From Bacteroides sp. (GTDB lineage Bacteria > Bacteroidota > Bacteroidia > Bacteroidales > Muribaculaceae): a stretch of 64,000 bases of DNA. This document shows positions 20,215 through 30,054 of the stretch, in pieces. Position 1 is the first letter of the stretch, and each line of letters opens with the position of its first letter. A model generated the notes under the pieces. The model searched no databases. It was not told the origin of the DNA and saw only the letters and a program-made list of their open reading frames with translations. The stretch covers positions 55,844-119,843 of the forward strand of contig JAAVDD010000034.1 in assembly GCA_014801985.1 (NCBI GenBank), written 5' to 3'. The position numbers and the translations under genes are program-made.

Positions 20215-21150
20215 TTAAATCTGCCCGATGACATTGGGTTTGATAGGAAGATTTTAGTTGAAGAAGGGACCGGCACATGGTGTGGTAACTGCCCACGAGG
20301 AATTGTAGGTATGCGTCAAATGGCTGAGAAATATCCTGAAAAGTTTATAGGTGTAGCAGCTCACTCCTCCGACAGAATGCAAATTGAAGCATATCAGCCC
20401 TACTTGAACCGTTATATTGATATAGTCGGTTATCCATACTCTACTATTGATCGCGTGATAAGCTGTGATCCGGAATTTAATGAACTTGAGGAGAATTTCC
20501 TGAGAGAAATGGAGATACCTTCGCTTGCAGAGATTTCCATTGAAGATATGTCTATAATTGGCGATATGGCATACGTAAATCCAAGGGTAAAATTTGCTGT
20601 TTCTGAAGATAATACAGAATATGGTTGGGCATATGTAGTGACAGAAGATAATGTAGGCCCTTATAACCAGACAAATTATTATACGGATGGTTCTCTTTCC
20701 GGCTGGGATTTCAGTGAAAATCCCGTAAATATATATTACGATGAAGTGGCAGTAGGAGCAGCTCATATACTTGGTGAAAATGCACTGCCTGGTTCAATTG
20801 AAGCTGAAAAGGCCTATTCTCTTCCTATGACTTTTGATGTTCCCGGGGTGCAAAATTGGGATAATGCCCATTTAATTGTAATGGTACTCAACATGAAGAC
20901 CGGCTATATTGAAAATGCAGTTCGCAAAAGCTTTGCTCAAAATTCTATAAAGGGTATAGACGAGGATGATAACCTCAGGGTTAACCTCTCAGGCGGTGAA
21001 ATAACTTTGGTTTCCGGTGATTTGGCGGATGTATATAATCTTCATGGTGTCAAAATCGGGACCCTAAATAACGGTGAACATTTAAGTGTGGGATATGGCG
21101 TATATTTATTGAAGACAAGTAAGAAAGCATATAAGGTTGTTGTAAAGTAG
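20197..21150 (+). pseudogene. Omp28-related thioredoxin-fold secreted protein, apparently missing its N-terminus and signal peptide; T9SS tail present
   Basis: 'ILVEEGTGTWCGNCPRGIVGMRQMAEKYPEKFIGVAAHSSD' (CGNC motif); no signal peptide; tail 'VYNLHGVKIGTLNNGEHLSVGYGVYLLKTSKKAYKVVVK'. Confidence 0.65.
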
Positions 21151-21195
21151 GATTTCTTACTATCAAGGAGTTCCCCTACCGGATGCACAAAGTAA

Positions 21196-21238
21196 GATAG
21201 CCGTGTCTGATTACTCGGACACGGCTATCTCATTTTTA
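21196..21238. terminator. Strong bidirectional terminator
   Basis: GATAGCCGTGTC...GACACGGCTATC, 12-bp perfect stem between convergent genes. Confidence 0.85.
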
Positions 21239-21263
21239 TATGGAGATGTAGAGAAATTTGATT

Positions 21264-23297
21264 TTACTCCTGAGCAAGAATAAGGGCGGAATAGGCAGGA
21301 ACGGTTATCTTGCCACCCTTTGTTGTGCCGAGGTTGCCTTCCGGATCAATAGCACCGTCGGAAGCAACGATCTTCCAGTTGCCGCCCTTCACGTTCACTT
21401 CCTGAGCTTTTGAAGCACCGTTGAAAATAACCTTTATCTCTTTCCAGCTGTCGCCGTTGGCATTATTCTTCAAAGAATAGGAAATGAGGTTCGGAGTCTT
21501 CTTGGAATCAATCTTGTCGAAAACAAGGTTCTTCGCGATGTCGTCAGCCTTGGTCATGCGGAATGCTGGATGAGCCTTGCGGAGAGCTGTCAGACCCTTG
21601 TAGTAATTGAAGAGGTCGTTATATTTAGTCTTGTTTGCCCAGTCGATTGCATTGATGGAATCCGGCTGATTGTAGGAGTTGTGTACCCCTTTCTTATCGC
21701 GGAACACCTCTTCGCCGGCAAACATGAATGGGGTGCCCTGAGAAGTGAAGACGATCGTCTGTGCAAGCTTGGCAGCCGCGAGCATATTCTCTTCCGGCTC
21801 CCCTTCCATCGACTTGCGGAGCTTGTCGGTGAGGCATAGGTCATCGTGACAAGAGATGTAATTTACGATCATCTCAGGGGAAGCTGCATAGGGGAACTTG
21901 GAATTGTTGCCTTTCTTGAAATCCACCTGCGGATGAGGCGTTGCAGCCACGATACCGATCTTCACAGTCTCTTCAAGTCCGGGTTTGCCGGTGGCGAACC
22001 CACGGTCGGAGGCATCGGTGTAATGTCCTTTAACGGCATCACGAAGGTCGTCGGAGAAAACAGCAATATCTTTCATTTTGCTTACGTTCTCTTTAAGCGC
22101 GCGACGTTCCACTGCAAGAGGAGAATCGCCAGCTGTCCAACCCTCACCATATACGAAGATAGAGGGATTGATTTTCTTAAGCTCCGCAGCCACATCGTTC
22201 ATTGTCTCAGTGTCGTGAATAGCCATCAGGTCGAAGCGGAAACCATCGATATGGTATTCATCTGCCCAATATTTCACTGAATTCACGATGTAATCATGCA
22301 TCTGCTTACGATCAGAGGCTGTCTCGTTGCCGCAACCTGAAGCATCCGACCAAGATCCGTCGTTGCGGTGACGATGATAGTATCCCGGGGCGGTAAGCTC
22401 GAAATTGGAGCCTTCATTCTCGGCCGTATGGTTATATACCACATCCATGATGACACCTATTCCCGCATCATGGAGAGCCTTGATCATCTCCTTCATTTCG
22501 CGCACACGAGAGGAGGGGTCGGAAGGATTGGTGGAGTATGAGCCTTCCGGAGCATTATAGTTTTGAGGATCGTATCCCCAATTGTATGTATTCTGCCATA
22601 GATTGGCTTCATCCACAGAGTTATAGTCGTAGGAAGGGAGGATATGCACGTGAGTGATACCGAGTTCCTTGAGATGGTCGATACCTGTTTTCTGTCCGGA
22701 AGGGGTAGTGGTGCCTTCCTCTGTCAACGCAAGGAATTTACCTTTGTTGGCAATTCCGGAAGATGGATGCATCGACATATCACGATGATGCATTTCATAC
22801 ACGATTACATCAGAGAAATTCTTCACCTCCGGACCTTTATCGGCATTCCAGCCATCAGGATTCGTTGTGGCGAAATCGATGATTGCAGCGCGTTTGCCGT
22901 TCACACCCACAGCCTTTGCCCATACGCCGGGGGTCTCATTAAGCCATTTGCCGTCGTGCTTGATGCGGAAAGTATAGAATTTACCGTAAAGCTTCTCAGG
23001 TACGCTTGCAGTCCAAGTGCCGTTGGAAGCGTCGAATTTCATGTTGAGAGTGGAGTAGGGTTTTCCGGTATGGCCGTTGGTGTAAAGATTCACCACCGCT
23101 TCCTGGGCCTTCGGGCTCCAGAGACGGAAGTGAGTGCCCGTATTATCAACGGTCAGCTCAAGGTCATCGCCGTTGTAGGTAGGATAGGAAAGGAACTGCG
23201 CGTCATAGTCGCTCTGGGCCGATGCCGGCATGGCAGCGCCAAGTGCGCACAGCGGCATCACAAAAGCCATCAGTCTTGAAAGGTTTTTGGATTTCAT
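21264..23297 (-). CDS. pulA: Type I pullulanase (GH13), secreted
   Basis: 'YNWGYDPQNYNAPEGSYSTNP' plus GH13 motifs 'DVVYNHT', 'GFRFDLMAIHD', 'YISCHDD'; signal peptide. Confidence 0.93.
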   Translation of the reverse strand: MKSKNLSRLMAFVMPLCALGAAMPASAQSDYDAQFLSYPTYNGDDLELTVDNTGTHFRLWSPKAQEAVVNLYTNGHTGKPYSTLNMKFDASNGTWTASVPEKLYGKFYTFRIKHDGKWLNETPGVWAKAVGVNGKRAAIIDFATTNPDGWNADKGPEVKNFSDVIVYEMHHRDMSMHPSSGIANKGKFLALTEEGTTTPSGQKTGIDHLKELGITHVHILPSYDYNSVDEANLWQNTYNWGYDPQNYNAPEGSYSTNPSDPSSRVREMKEMIKALHDAGIGVIMDVVYNHTAENEGSNFELTAPGYYHRHRNDGSWSDASGCGNETASDRKQMHDYIVNSVKYWADEYHIDGFRFDLMAIHDTETMNDVAAELKKINPSIFVYGEGWTAGDSPLAVERRALKENVSKMKDIAVFSDDLRDAVKGHYTDASDRGFATGKPGLEETVKIGIVAATPHPQVDFKKGNNSKFPYAASPEMIVNYISCHDDLCLTDKLRKSMEGEPEENMLAAAKLAQTIVFTSQGTPFMFAGEEVFRDKKGVHNSYNQPDSINAIDWANKTKYNDLFNYYKGLTALRKAHPAFRMTKADDIAKNLVFDKIDSKKTPNLISYSLKNNANGDSWKEIKVIFNGASKAQEVNVKGGNWKIVASDGAIDPEGNLGTTKGGKITVPAYSALILAQE

Positions 23298-23428
23298 GTA
23301 AGAAAATATGAGATTAAAAAATTTTGACTTAGATTAAGATTTGTATTTAGATAATTTTGCCGTAATTCTATCTGAATACAAAATTAATCTTTTTCTTTTT
23401 AATTGTAAACAACTTTTTATTTAAATCT

Positions 23429-23460
23429 TTTGCCCAAATACGCAAAAATCATTAAATTTG
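23429..23460 (+). promoter_or_regulatory. Consensus Bacteroidetes promoter
   Basis: TTTG - N20 - TAAATTTG upstream of the 23602 CDS. Confidence 0.65.
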
Positions 23461-23601
23461 CAGACGACTATCAAACAAGTGTTAAAACACAACTAAACAA
23501 CCCCGATTTCGGAGGAGAGCAACTAAATGGGATTCAGCATTGTTTAGCCGGATTTCAGAAAGTATCTCTTCGGATTCATAAAAGTCCATATACGCTAACT
23601 G

Positions 23602-25614
23602 ATGATCAAAAAAATTCTTCTTCTTCTTACTTTCCTCCTATGTGGAGCACAATATGGATTCTCGAATGCCGAGAAAGTGGATGAAATAGAGCGTCAGCTC
23701 AATCAGAAACTTGCGCATACCAGGAGTCAGGAGGATTCAATCAAGATTCTTTATGACCTCTTTGACCTTGTGCCGCGTAGGGAGAAGCTTCACTATTCCA
23801 CAGAGCTTTATAATCTTGCCACGCGATTGGATCGCAATGACATCCGTCTCGACCTTCTCCGTCAGCTCAGCCAGTTGGCTCCTGCTGTGGGCAATCCGGA
23901 TTCCGTGTATCGTTACATCAATGAGGAGGTTTCGAAAATTCCCCGTAGCCGCGAGCAGGAGGAGACGGCGCTTTTCATACGCATGAGGCAGGTGGCCGGG
24001 GAGGCGCGTGTGGCTGATTCCAAAAAGATAGAGGGGCGTATCGCCCAGCTTATAGCAGAGGAACCCAGGGCAAAGGATTTTCCTCTGAATCTCCGTGTGC
24101 TACGACTTTTCACCATCGTGGAATATCTCACCAACAGTGGTGTGGAGGGTGGTCTGCTTGGCGAATACGTCGGCATGCTCAAGGAGCGTATGAGTCAGGC
24201 CGATTTCCAGCTTTATGCACTTAATAATATTCTCCTTACGGAATCGGCCAACATCTATACCACAATCGGGAATCCGAAAGAGGCTGTGGAGGCCGATAAG
24301 CAGATGCTCAAGATGATTGGGGATCTGGAGAATAAGTATCATTCGGAGGGTAGAAAATACCGTAATTATCTCCCGAATAAATATATCATATATCGCCGTA
24401 TGCTCGGCAATTTCCCGGCGCTTACTCCTCAGGAGATTGAGGAATTCTACAGTAAAATCCGGGAATACGTGAAGGAGGATGAGGATGTGCAGCGCACTGA
24501 GAATAACACTCAGCTTGCACTGCTCACTTATTCGATGGCAACAAAGGATTATGCCACTGCAATTCCACTCATCCGGAAGACCCTGATGAAGGAGGAACAG
24601 CCTGCCAAACGCCGTCGCCTTCTTTTCTGGCTCAAGACTGCTGCCGAGGGTGTCGGAGACAAGGATACTCAGATAGAAGCATTGCAGTTGTATAATGATA
24701 TGCTTATTGAGCGCGATACGTCCAGCAGCTCTGACCGCGCCAAGGAACTCGATATCCGCACACGCGTAAATGAACTCAGGGCTGATAATGTCCATCTCCA
24801 GATCGAGAAGGAAAAGGAGGAGAAGGAAAGCGTGGAGAGAATGATGTCTTTCGTCATGATTGGCTGGGTGGTGTTTGCTGCCATTCTCTTTGTGCTGTTG
24901 TTTATATGGATGAAATACCGGACGGCTACCGTGCGCATCGGACAGTTTATCAAGAATCTTGATGATGAATGTCTTTATCTAAAGGAGCAGCAATATAGCG
25001 ACTATATGCGCGATGACACGGAAAAACGTGTGAATGTGCTTAATAAAAAGGAGATTTTACGTCGCAAGCGTTCGAAGTCGATTATCGATATGCTTAATTA
25101 TATAATGAACGACCTTCTCTATATCTCCTCTATCGGTAAGTTGGGGCGTGGTAAATTCATCCGTCCTGTGAGTGTGCGACAAGTGATAATTGATGAATCC
25201 GCTATTGCACGCGCCAACCAGACTTCCGGAGCCAAACTGGAGATTGTCTATCCTGAACATGACATTGAATTGCGCACGGATAAAGAGTGTCTGGAATATA
25301 TACTTCATCATATATTCTTTGCTGCCAACCGTGTGGCTGAGGGTGGTGAAATCAAGCTTGAAGTTAGGGAGAATGACCATGGAGATAAGGTGGAATTCGT
25401 TTTCAGCAATTCAAGCGTATTTGTGCCCGAAGGTAATGAGGATGTAATGTTTGATAATTTTCTCGATATTGAGAAACTTTGTGAACGTGATGATGCCGGC
25501 CTCTTCCTGGCTCGTCTGAGTGCCATGCTTCTCGATGGAAAGATTTATCTTGATCGCACCTACACTGAAGGTAGCCGCTATATATTCAGCGTATCCAAGG
25601 TGATGGGAAGATAA
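23602..25614 (+). CDS. TPR-containing membrane sensor-like protein with degenerate histidine-kinase-like C-terminus (DUF5112/DUF5113-like)
   Basis: Signal peptide, helical repeats, TM 'MMSFVMIGWVVFAAILFVLLFIWMKY', C-term resembling HATPase without canonical H/N/G boxes. Confidence 0.65.
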   Translation: MIKKILLLLTFLLCGAQYGFSNAEKVDEIERQLNQKLAHTRSQEDSIKILYDLFDLVPRREKLHYSTELYNLATRLDRNDIRLDLLRQLSQLAPAVGNPDSVYRYINEEVSKIPRSREQEETALFIRMRQVAGEARVADSKKIEGRIAQLIAEEPRAKDFPLNLRVLRLFTIVEYLTNSGVEGGLLGEYVGMLKERMSQADFQLYALNNILLTESANIYTTIGNPKEAVEADKQMLKMIGDLENKYHSEGRKYRNYLPNKYIIYRRMLGNFPALTPQEIEEFYSKIREYVKEDEDVQRTENNTQLALLTYSMATKDYATAIPLIRKTLMKEEQPAKRRRLLFWLKTAAEGVGDKDTQIEALQLYNDMLIERDTSSSSDRAKELDIRTRVNELRADNVHLQIEKEKEEKESVERMMSFVMIGWVVFAAILFVLLFIWMKYRTATVRIGQFIKNLDDECLYLKEQQYSDYMRDDTEKRVNVLNKKEILRRKRSKSIIDMLNYIMNDLLYISSIGKLGRGKFIRPVSVRQVIIDESAIARANQTSGAKLEIVYPEHDIELRTDKECLEYILHHIFFAANRVAEGGEIKLEVRENDHGDKVEFVFSNSSVFVPEGNEDVMFDNFLDIEKLCERDDAGLFLARLSAMLLDGKIYLDRTYTEGSRYIFSVSKVMGR

Positions 25615-25632
25615 AGATAAAGAAGAAAAATA

Positions 25633-25675
25633 AAGATTGCGGTTTCCTGTAAATGGGAACCGCAATCTTTTTACT
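25633..25675. terminator. Bidirectional hairpin terminator
   Basis: AAAGATTGCGGTT...AACCGCAATCTTTTT. Confidence 0.85.
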
Positions 25676-25717
25676 TGGTGAAACATATAGGGTTTAATTT
25701 TTAAGTAGCTGCTTAAC

Positions 25718-27901
25718 TCAGAGCCTGAATTTTAGTCTTGCTTTTGAACCGGGGATATGAGCAATATACACGCCGGGTGATAGGGAAGAGAGGTCTATTT
25801 CTTCTATTGTGGAAGATATGGAGGATGATATAAGTTGTGTTCCAGCCATATCCGTAACCTCTATTCTTGCGGCCATTCCTTCCGGATTCCATATAATCAA
25901 CTTTCGGCATTCTAATGATAATCGGGGATTGTTATCATTTTTGTTTAATCCATATTCCGGAAAAATAGATCCTGTGGAGGAGAAGGCGGATATAGCAAGC
26001 TTAAGACCGGCTGCCGGGTCGAGATAACCTTGTCCATGCCGTGGATTGGGGGTGTCGGGGAGTGTCGAGCCAAAACGGTTGGTTTGAGCTATTACCTGCT
26101 GTGCCTGAGAAGAGGTAAGTGAGGGAACAGCCTCCAACCAGCAGGCGAGTGTCCCCGCCACATATGGAGCCGACATGGAAGTTCCATGGTTTGTTACCCA
26201 TAGATAACGGTCGCCATTCAGAACAGTCTCGGCATTGATTGGTTCGCTATCGGGATGAGCATCCCAATAATGTCGACTTATAGCTGAGACCACATTATAT
26301 CCGGGAGCCACGGTAGATGGCATTACACGTCCGTCGAGAAGAGTGGAATACCCGCTTTCCGGTGCGATTGATCCCGGTTTTCGTGAGATGGAGAAATCCT
26401 CTCCGGCTATGTTGGGGGTATGGTCGCGGTTGACATACATTCCGACGCTGATTATGTTTTGCCCTGTGGCCAGATCGCTGAAAGAGAGAAGGGAACCCGG
26501 TGCCGGCTGATCAGGAAGAGAGCGGAAAAGAGTGAATTGCCAATCAGCATAAATATCGGCATGAGTGCCAGGATGACCAGCCACCTCGACAATTGGAACA
26601 TAACGGGCCCAAGGACCTCCGGATGATACAATATCTGTGTGAGCATCATATTGTAAGAGCGCTTGATAACGACCATTTTCTGAATCAATATTCCCTTGAA
26701 GCTCAAACCAACCGGAATATATGGAAGCGAATGTCTCATCAAAGATAGTCACAGCTCCCTCAACGTCTGAGGCATCCGAAGGATTGGAAGTAACGGTGAA
26801 ACTGTCGCCATTATGTAATTCCTGCCAAGGATATAGGATGAGGGTGTGTCCTTGGTCGGCATCCCGGATACCGAAGCGTACGCGTAGAGGAGATGCATTA
26901 GCGCTCCATATATCCACCGCACCGTAGGGATTGAACTGCACCCAGTCGTGGCTATAGAGCGCAAGAGCGGCAGAGGGGAGAGATTCGGAAAAATCCACAG
27001 GGAGAGTGAAATTGGAATTACCTGCATTTCCGGCCGAGAGCACCACAAGAGCCTCCTCTGCAATACGGTCAAGATATTGAGAGAAAAGAGATGTGCCGTC
27101 GTGAGGTCCTGTGTAATTACCCATCGACATATTTATTACGGCGCGTTTCCCTTGTTCTTTGGCATATTCGAGGATATCTTCCGCACCGCAAAGCAGCCCG
27201 ACATCAGATAGCTGTGAAGTGGTGACCACTATATCTGCATCCGGTGCCATCCCTCTGTAATCGCCGAATCCCCCAGCCATGATATTGGCCACATGGGAGG
27301 CATGCCAGTTATCATAGTTATCGGTCTTCCAATTCTCATATTCCTCTTTCGATTCGAGAAGGATTCTCTCGCCGGAACCCTCCTTGTATTGAACGATGCG
27401 TTTGATTCTCGGCTCTCCGGCGGAGTCAAGAAATGCGAGATGAAGCGGATCTATGCCTATGTCGCATATCCCGGCCACAACCCCTTTCCCGGTGAAAGGA
27501 GGGAAAGTCGGGGAGGAGGAATGGATTGAGGATGCTTCAAACCATTCGCGTGCCTTATCCATGTTAGGTGCCACTTGGCGTCCACGTTCAATCTTCACGA
27601 TTCCTTTAGGAGATCCGGGTGTCTTTTTGATAGATCGACTCTTACGGGCATTCCCATTAGAATATGAATAAGGTATATAGCAAAGAAGCAGCTCGTCGCG
27701 ACGACGCAATATCTCGACTCCTGCCTTCTCAAGATCTTCAATGGCATCCTCGGAATCAATCTTTATGATAGCTGCATAATGAGTGTCGTCAGGGGAGGTG
27801 ATTTCCTCACTGTCGCCCTTGGCAAATGCCACCGGAAGAGGGAAAAGGGAGGCAACAAGAAGGGAAAGTTTTAAAAAACGGGTAGTAAACGTATTATTCA
27901 T
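25718..27901 (-). CDS. S8 family subtilisin-like peptidase with T9SS-type tail
   Basis: Catalytic Asp (GICDIGID), His (NWHASHVANIMAGG), Ser (NHGTSMSAPYVAGTLA); tail 'SLSPGVYIAHIPGSKARLKFRL'. Confidence 0.92.
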   Translation of the reverse strand: MNNTFTTRFLKLSLLVASLFPLPVAFAKGDSEEITSPDDTHYAAIIKIDSEDAIEDLEKAGVEILRRRDELLLCYIPYSYSNGNARKSRSIKKTPGSPKGIVKIERGRQVAPNMDKAREWFEASSIHSSSPTFPPFTGKGVVAGICDIGIDPLHLAFLDSAGEPRIKRIVQYKEGSGERILLESKEEYENWKTDNYDNWHASHVANIMAGGFGDYRGMAPDADIVVTTSQLSDVGLLCGAEDILEYAKEQGKRAVINMSMGNYTGPHDGTSLFSQYLDRIAEEALVVLSAGNAGNSNFTLPVDFSESLPSAALALYSHDWVQFNPYGAVDIWSANASPLRVRFGIRDADQGHTLILYPWQELHNGDSFTVTSNPSDASDVEGAVTIFDETFASIYSGWFELQGNIDSENGRYQALLQYDAHTDIVSSGGPWARYVPIVEVAGHPGTHADIYADWQFTLFRSLPDQPAPGSLLSFSDLATGQNIISVGMYVNRDHTPNIAGEDFSISRKPGSIAPESGYSTLLDGRVMPSTVAPGYNVVSAISRHYWDAHPDSEPINAETVLNGDRYLWVTNHGTSMSAPYVAGTLACWLEAVPSLTSSQAQQVIAQTNRFGSTLPDTPNPRHGQGYLDPAAGLKLAISAFSSTGSIFPEYGLNKNDNNPRLSLECRKLIIWNPEGMAARIEVTDMAGTQLISSSISSTIEEIDLSSLSPGVYIAHIPGSKARLKFRL

Positions 27902-28014
27902 GATAAAAAAACGGAAAAAGAGGTGAACATATTTTATCTTAATTAGGTATTATAAATAAGTAGTTTCAGCTAATATACTTACTCCCTCTTCTCCTAAAAA
28001 TATAAAGAAAGCTT

Positions 28015-29397
28015 ATGTCCACTATAAATGAAAATTTGCCTGCACCCAATCTTGCGGCCTCTTCAGATGGTTCCTCTGATCCCACGACAGGAGGAAGAGT
28101 CGATTCTAAAATCTATCACACTGAAGCTGTTGACAATGTCAGCAAGAAGCGACTTCTGATAGCGGTGGTCGCTATAGGGGTTGTGACCGGGCTTGCCACA
28201 TTTCTCATGAAGGAATGTATCAAATGGATAGGAAAACTTGCTTCGATTGGGCTTCATTCCGATGGATCCAATTATCTATTGCTTTTGCTTCCGGTGGTCG
28301 GTATCTTTTTGGCGATGGTCTTCCAGCGTTATCTTCTTAAGGAAGATCTTTCCCATGGCACGGCAATGATAAAGCGAGATCTTCAGAACGGACAATATAA
28401 ATTGAGGAGCAATCTGATGTATACCAATATTATTGGCTGTTCTGTTACTATTGGATTTGGAGGTTCGGCAGGAGCCGAAGGACCGAGTGCGTACACAGGG
28501 GCTGCCATAGCAAGCAATTTTGCCCGTTGGCTTCATATCGACGACCGTTGGTTGCGCTTGCTTATAGGCATCGGAGCGGGGGCGGGTATAGCCGGCATCT
28601 TCAAGTCGCCTGTCGGAGGTGTGCTTTTCACTTTGGAGGTGCTTGGTCTTGAACTCAGCACTCTCCCGGTCATTGCATTGGTAGCTGCTTGTCTTATCTC
28701 ATCCTGCACGGCGCTTGCCTTTGGTGGATTTGCATTCGACTTAAAATTTGTGGACTATATCTCATTCGACCCGTCAAATTTTATCTGGATGACACTGCTG
28801 GGGGTGTTCTGCGGAATTTACAGTATATATTATGATACTTCGCAGCAAGCAGCCGGGAGATTTTTCAATGGGATTTCAAATCCTTGGTTCCGGGCGTTGA
28901 TGGGTGGTATGGTTTTATCTGCAGCGATATTTTTCTTCCCCTCCCTTTTCGGGGAAGGATATGGGATAGTGGATAAGATTATCAATTGTCGTCCATCCGA
29001 ATTATTGAGTTTCAGTCCATTTTATACAGGAATGTCAACGACGGGACTACTGATGCTCGTCACAGCAGGTGTATTGCTTCTTAAGGGGATAGCTGTGGCG
29101 GCTACCATCAACGGTGGAGGTGTGGCCGGAGATTTCGCTCCGACACTCTTTGCCGGATGTTTGGCCGGCTATCTCTTCGGGCTGATGATGAATACATGGT
29201 TTGGCTTTAATCTTCCCGTAGAGAATTTTGCTCTCTTAGGTATGGCTGGTGTAATGGCCGGCACAATCAAAGCCCCCCTTATGGCTATATTCATCACGGC
29301 TGAGATGAGCAACAGTTATCAGTTTATGTTTGGCTTCCTCCTTGTAGCCGCTGTCAGCTATGGTATAGTATTTCTCTGGGACCGTTATCGGAGATAA
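28015..29397 (+). CDS. ClC-family chloride channel/antiporter
   Basis: 'GFGGSAGAEGPSAYTGAAIAS' and 'GGGVAGDFAPTLFAGCLAGYL' signature segments, multiple TM helices. Confidence 0.9.
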   Translation: MSTINENLPAPNLAASSDGSSDPTTGGRVDSKIYHTEAVDNVSKKRLLIAVVAIGVVTGLATFLMKECIKWIGKLASIGLHSDGSNYLLLLLPVVGIFLAMVFQRYLLKEDLSHGTAMIKRDLQNGQYKLRSNLMYTNIIGCSVTIGFGGSAGAEGPSAYTGAAIASNFARWLHIDDRWLRLLIGIGAGAGIAGIFKSPVGGVLFTLEVLGLELSTLPVIALVAACLISSCTALAFGGFAFDLKFVDYISFDPSNFIWMTLLGVFCGIYSIYYDTSQQAAGRFFNGISNPWFRALMGGMVLSAAIFFFPSLFGEGYGIVDKIINCRPSELLSFSPFYTGMSTTGLLMLVTAGVLLLKGIAVAATINGGGVAGDFAPTLFAGCLAGYLFGLMMNTWFGFNLPVENFALLGMAGVMAGTIKAPLMAIFITAEMSNSYQFMFGFLLVAAVSYGIVFLWDRYRR

Positions 29398-29406
29398 AGG
29401 AAATTA

Positions 29407-29943
29407 TTAGTATCCGAAAAGGTGATGCAATTCCATAAAACGATTGAGGGTATCTTCTCCGTGATGATCCATGGAAGAGATCACTTTGGAGAGGGACTTC
29501 TCTTTTGTAATATCACCGGATTTTGAGTAGAATTTATCTGCATAACATACGGCTTTCTCCTCTATTGTTTCGGGAAGCATATCCACCGGAGGGAGGGGGA
29601 GATGTTGGGAAATGATATCTTGGGCTGTTAGTCCCGCGCCGGTGTGACGTTCACAGAAACGGGCAAGTTCGGGATAACCCTCTTTCCTTAGGATTTCTCC
29701 ACCCAAGAGACCATGTCGGATGTAAGGTTCTGTGCCTTGACATTCTATTCCCGGAGCATCGCAAAGAAAGATACCGATATCATGGAGCATGGCACCGTTG
29801 ACAACCAGACTTTCGTCGAATGAGAGTCCGGAATGACGAAGAGATTCAAGCGCCTTGTCACGAACAAGTTCGGAATGAATGATAAGTATATCGCGAAGTT
29901 TCCCTTCCGGATAGTATTTTTCAATTATGGAATATGGATTCAT
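29407..29943 (-). CDS. HD domain-containing phosphohydrolase-like protein
   Basis: 'VNGAMLHDIGIF' and 'IRHGLLGGEILRKEGYPELARFCERHTGAG'. Confidence 0.85.
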   Translation of the reverse strand: MNPYSIIEKYYPEGKLRDILIIHSELVRDKALESLRHSGLSFDESLVVNGAMLHDIGIFLCDAPGIECQGTEPYIRHGLLGGEILRKEGYPELARFCERHTGAGLTAQDIISQHLPLPPVDMLPETIEEKAVCYADKFYSKSGDITKEKSLSKVISSMDHHGEDTLNRFMELHHLFGY

Positions 29944-30003
29944 AATGCAGTGATGGGAGGCAAAGATTATTCTATTCAGGACAGAGATACGGTTTTATAT
30001 AGA

Positions 30004-30038
30004 AACCGAGGGTACGGGCAAAGCCCGAACCCTCGGTT
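30004..30038 (-). terminator. Hairpin terminator downstream of ilvE
   Basis: AACCGAGGGTaCGGGC-aaa-GCCCGaACCCTCGGTT. Confidence 0.8.
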
Positions 30039-30054
30039 AATGAAACTTAAATTA

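Noticed and set aside
22644-23279. 211-aa plus-strand ORF over pulA
   Set aside because: Antisense to a confident pullulanase gene; composition looks like a reverse-complement shadow.
23430-23684. 84-aa ORF upstream of and overlapping the 23602 CDS
   Set aside because: Overlaps the promoter and the signal-peptide region of the real gene; the protein sequence is low complexity at its end and unrecognised.
24100-24795. 231-aa minus-strand ORF
   Set aside because: Antisense to the 23602-25614 CDS, with no recognisable domain or upstream signals.
25718-27901. Subtilase as part of a lanthipeptide or bacteriocin cluster
   Set aside because: No precursor peptide, LanM/LanC or radical SAM gene nearby; the C-terminal tail marks it as an ordinary T9SS-secreted protease.
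28015-29397. ClC protein as a possible fluoride channel with a fluoride riboswitch upstream
   Set aside because: The motif GSAGAEGP/GDFAP does not let me assign fluoride specificity by eye, and no recognisable riboswitch structure was seen in 27902-28014.
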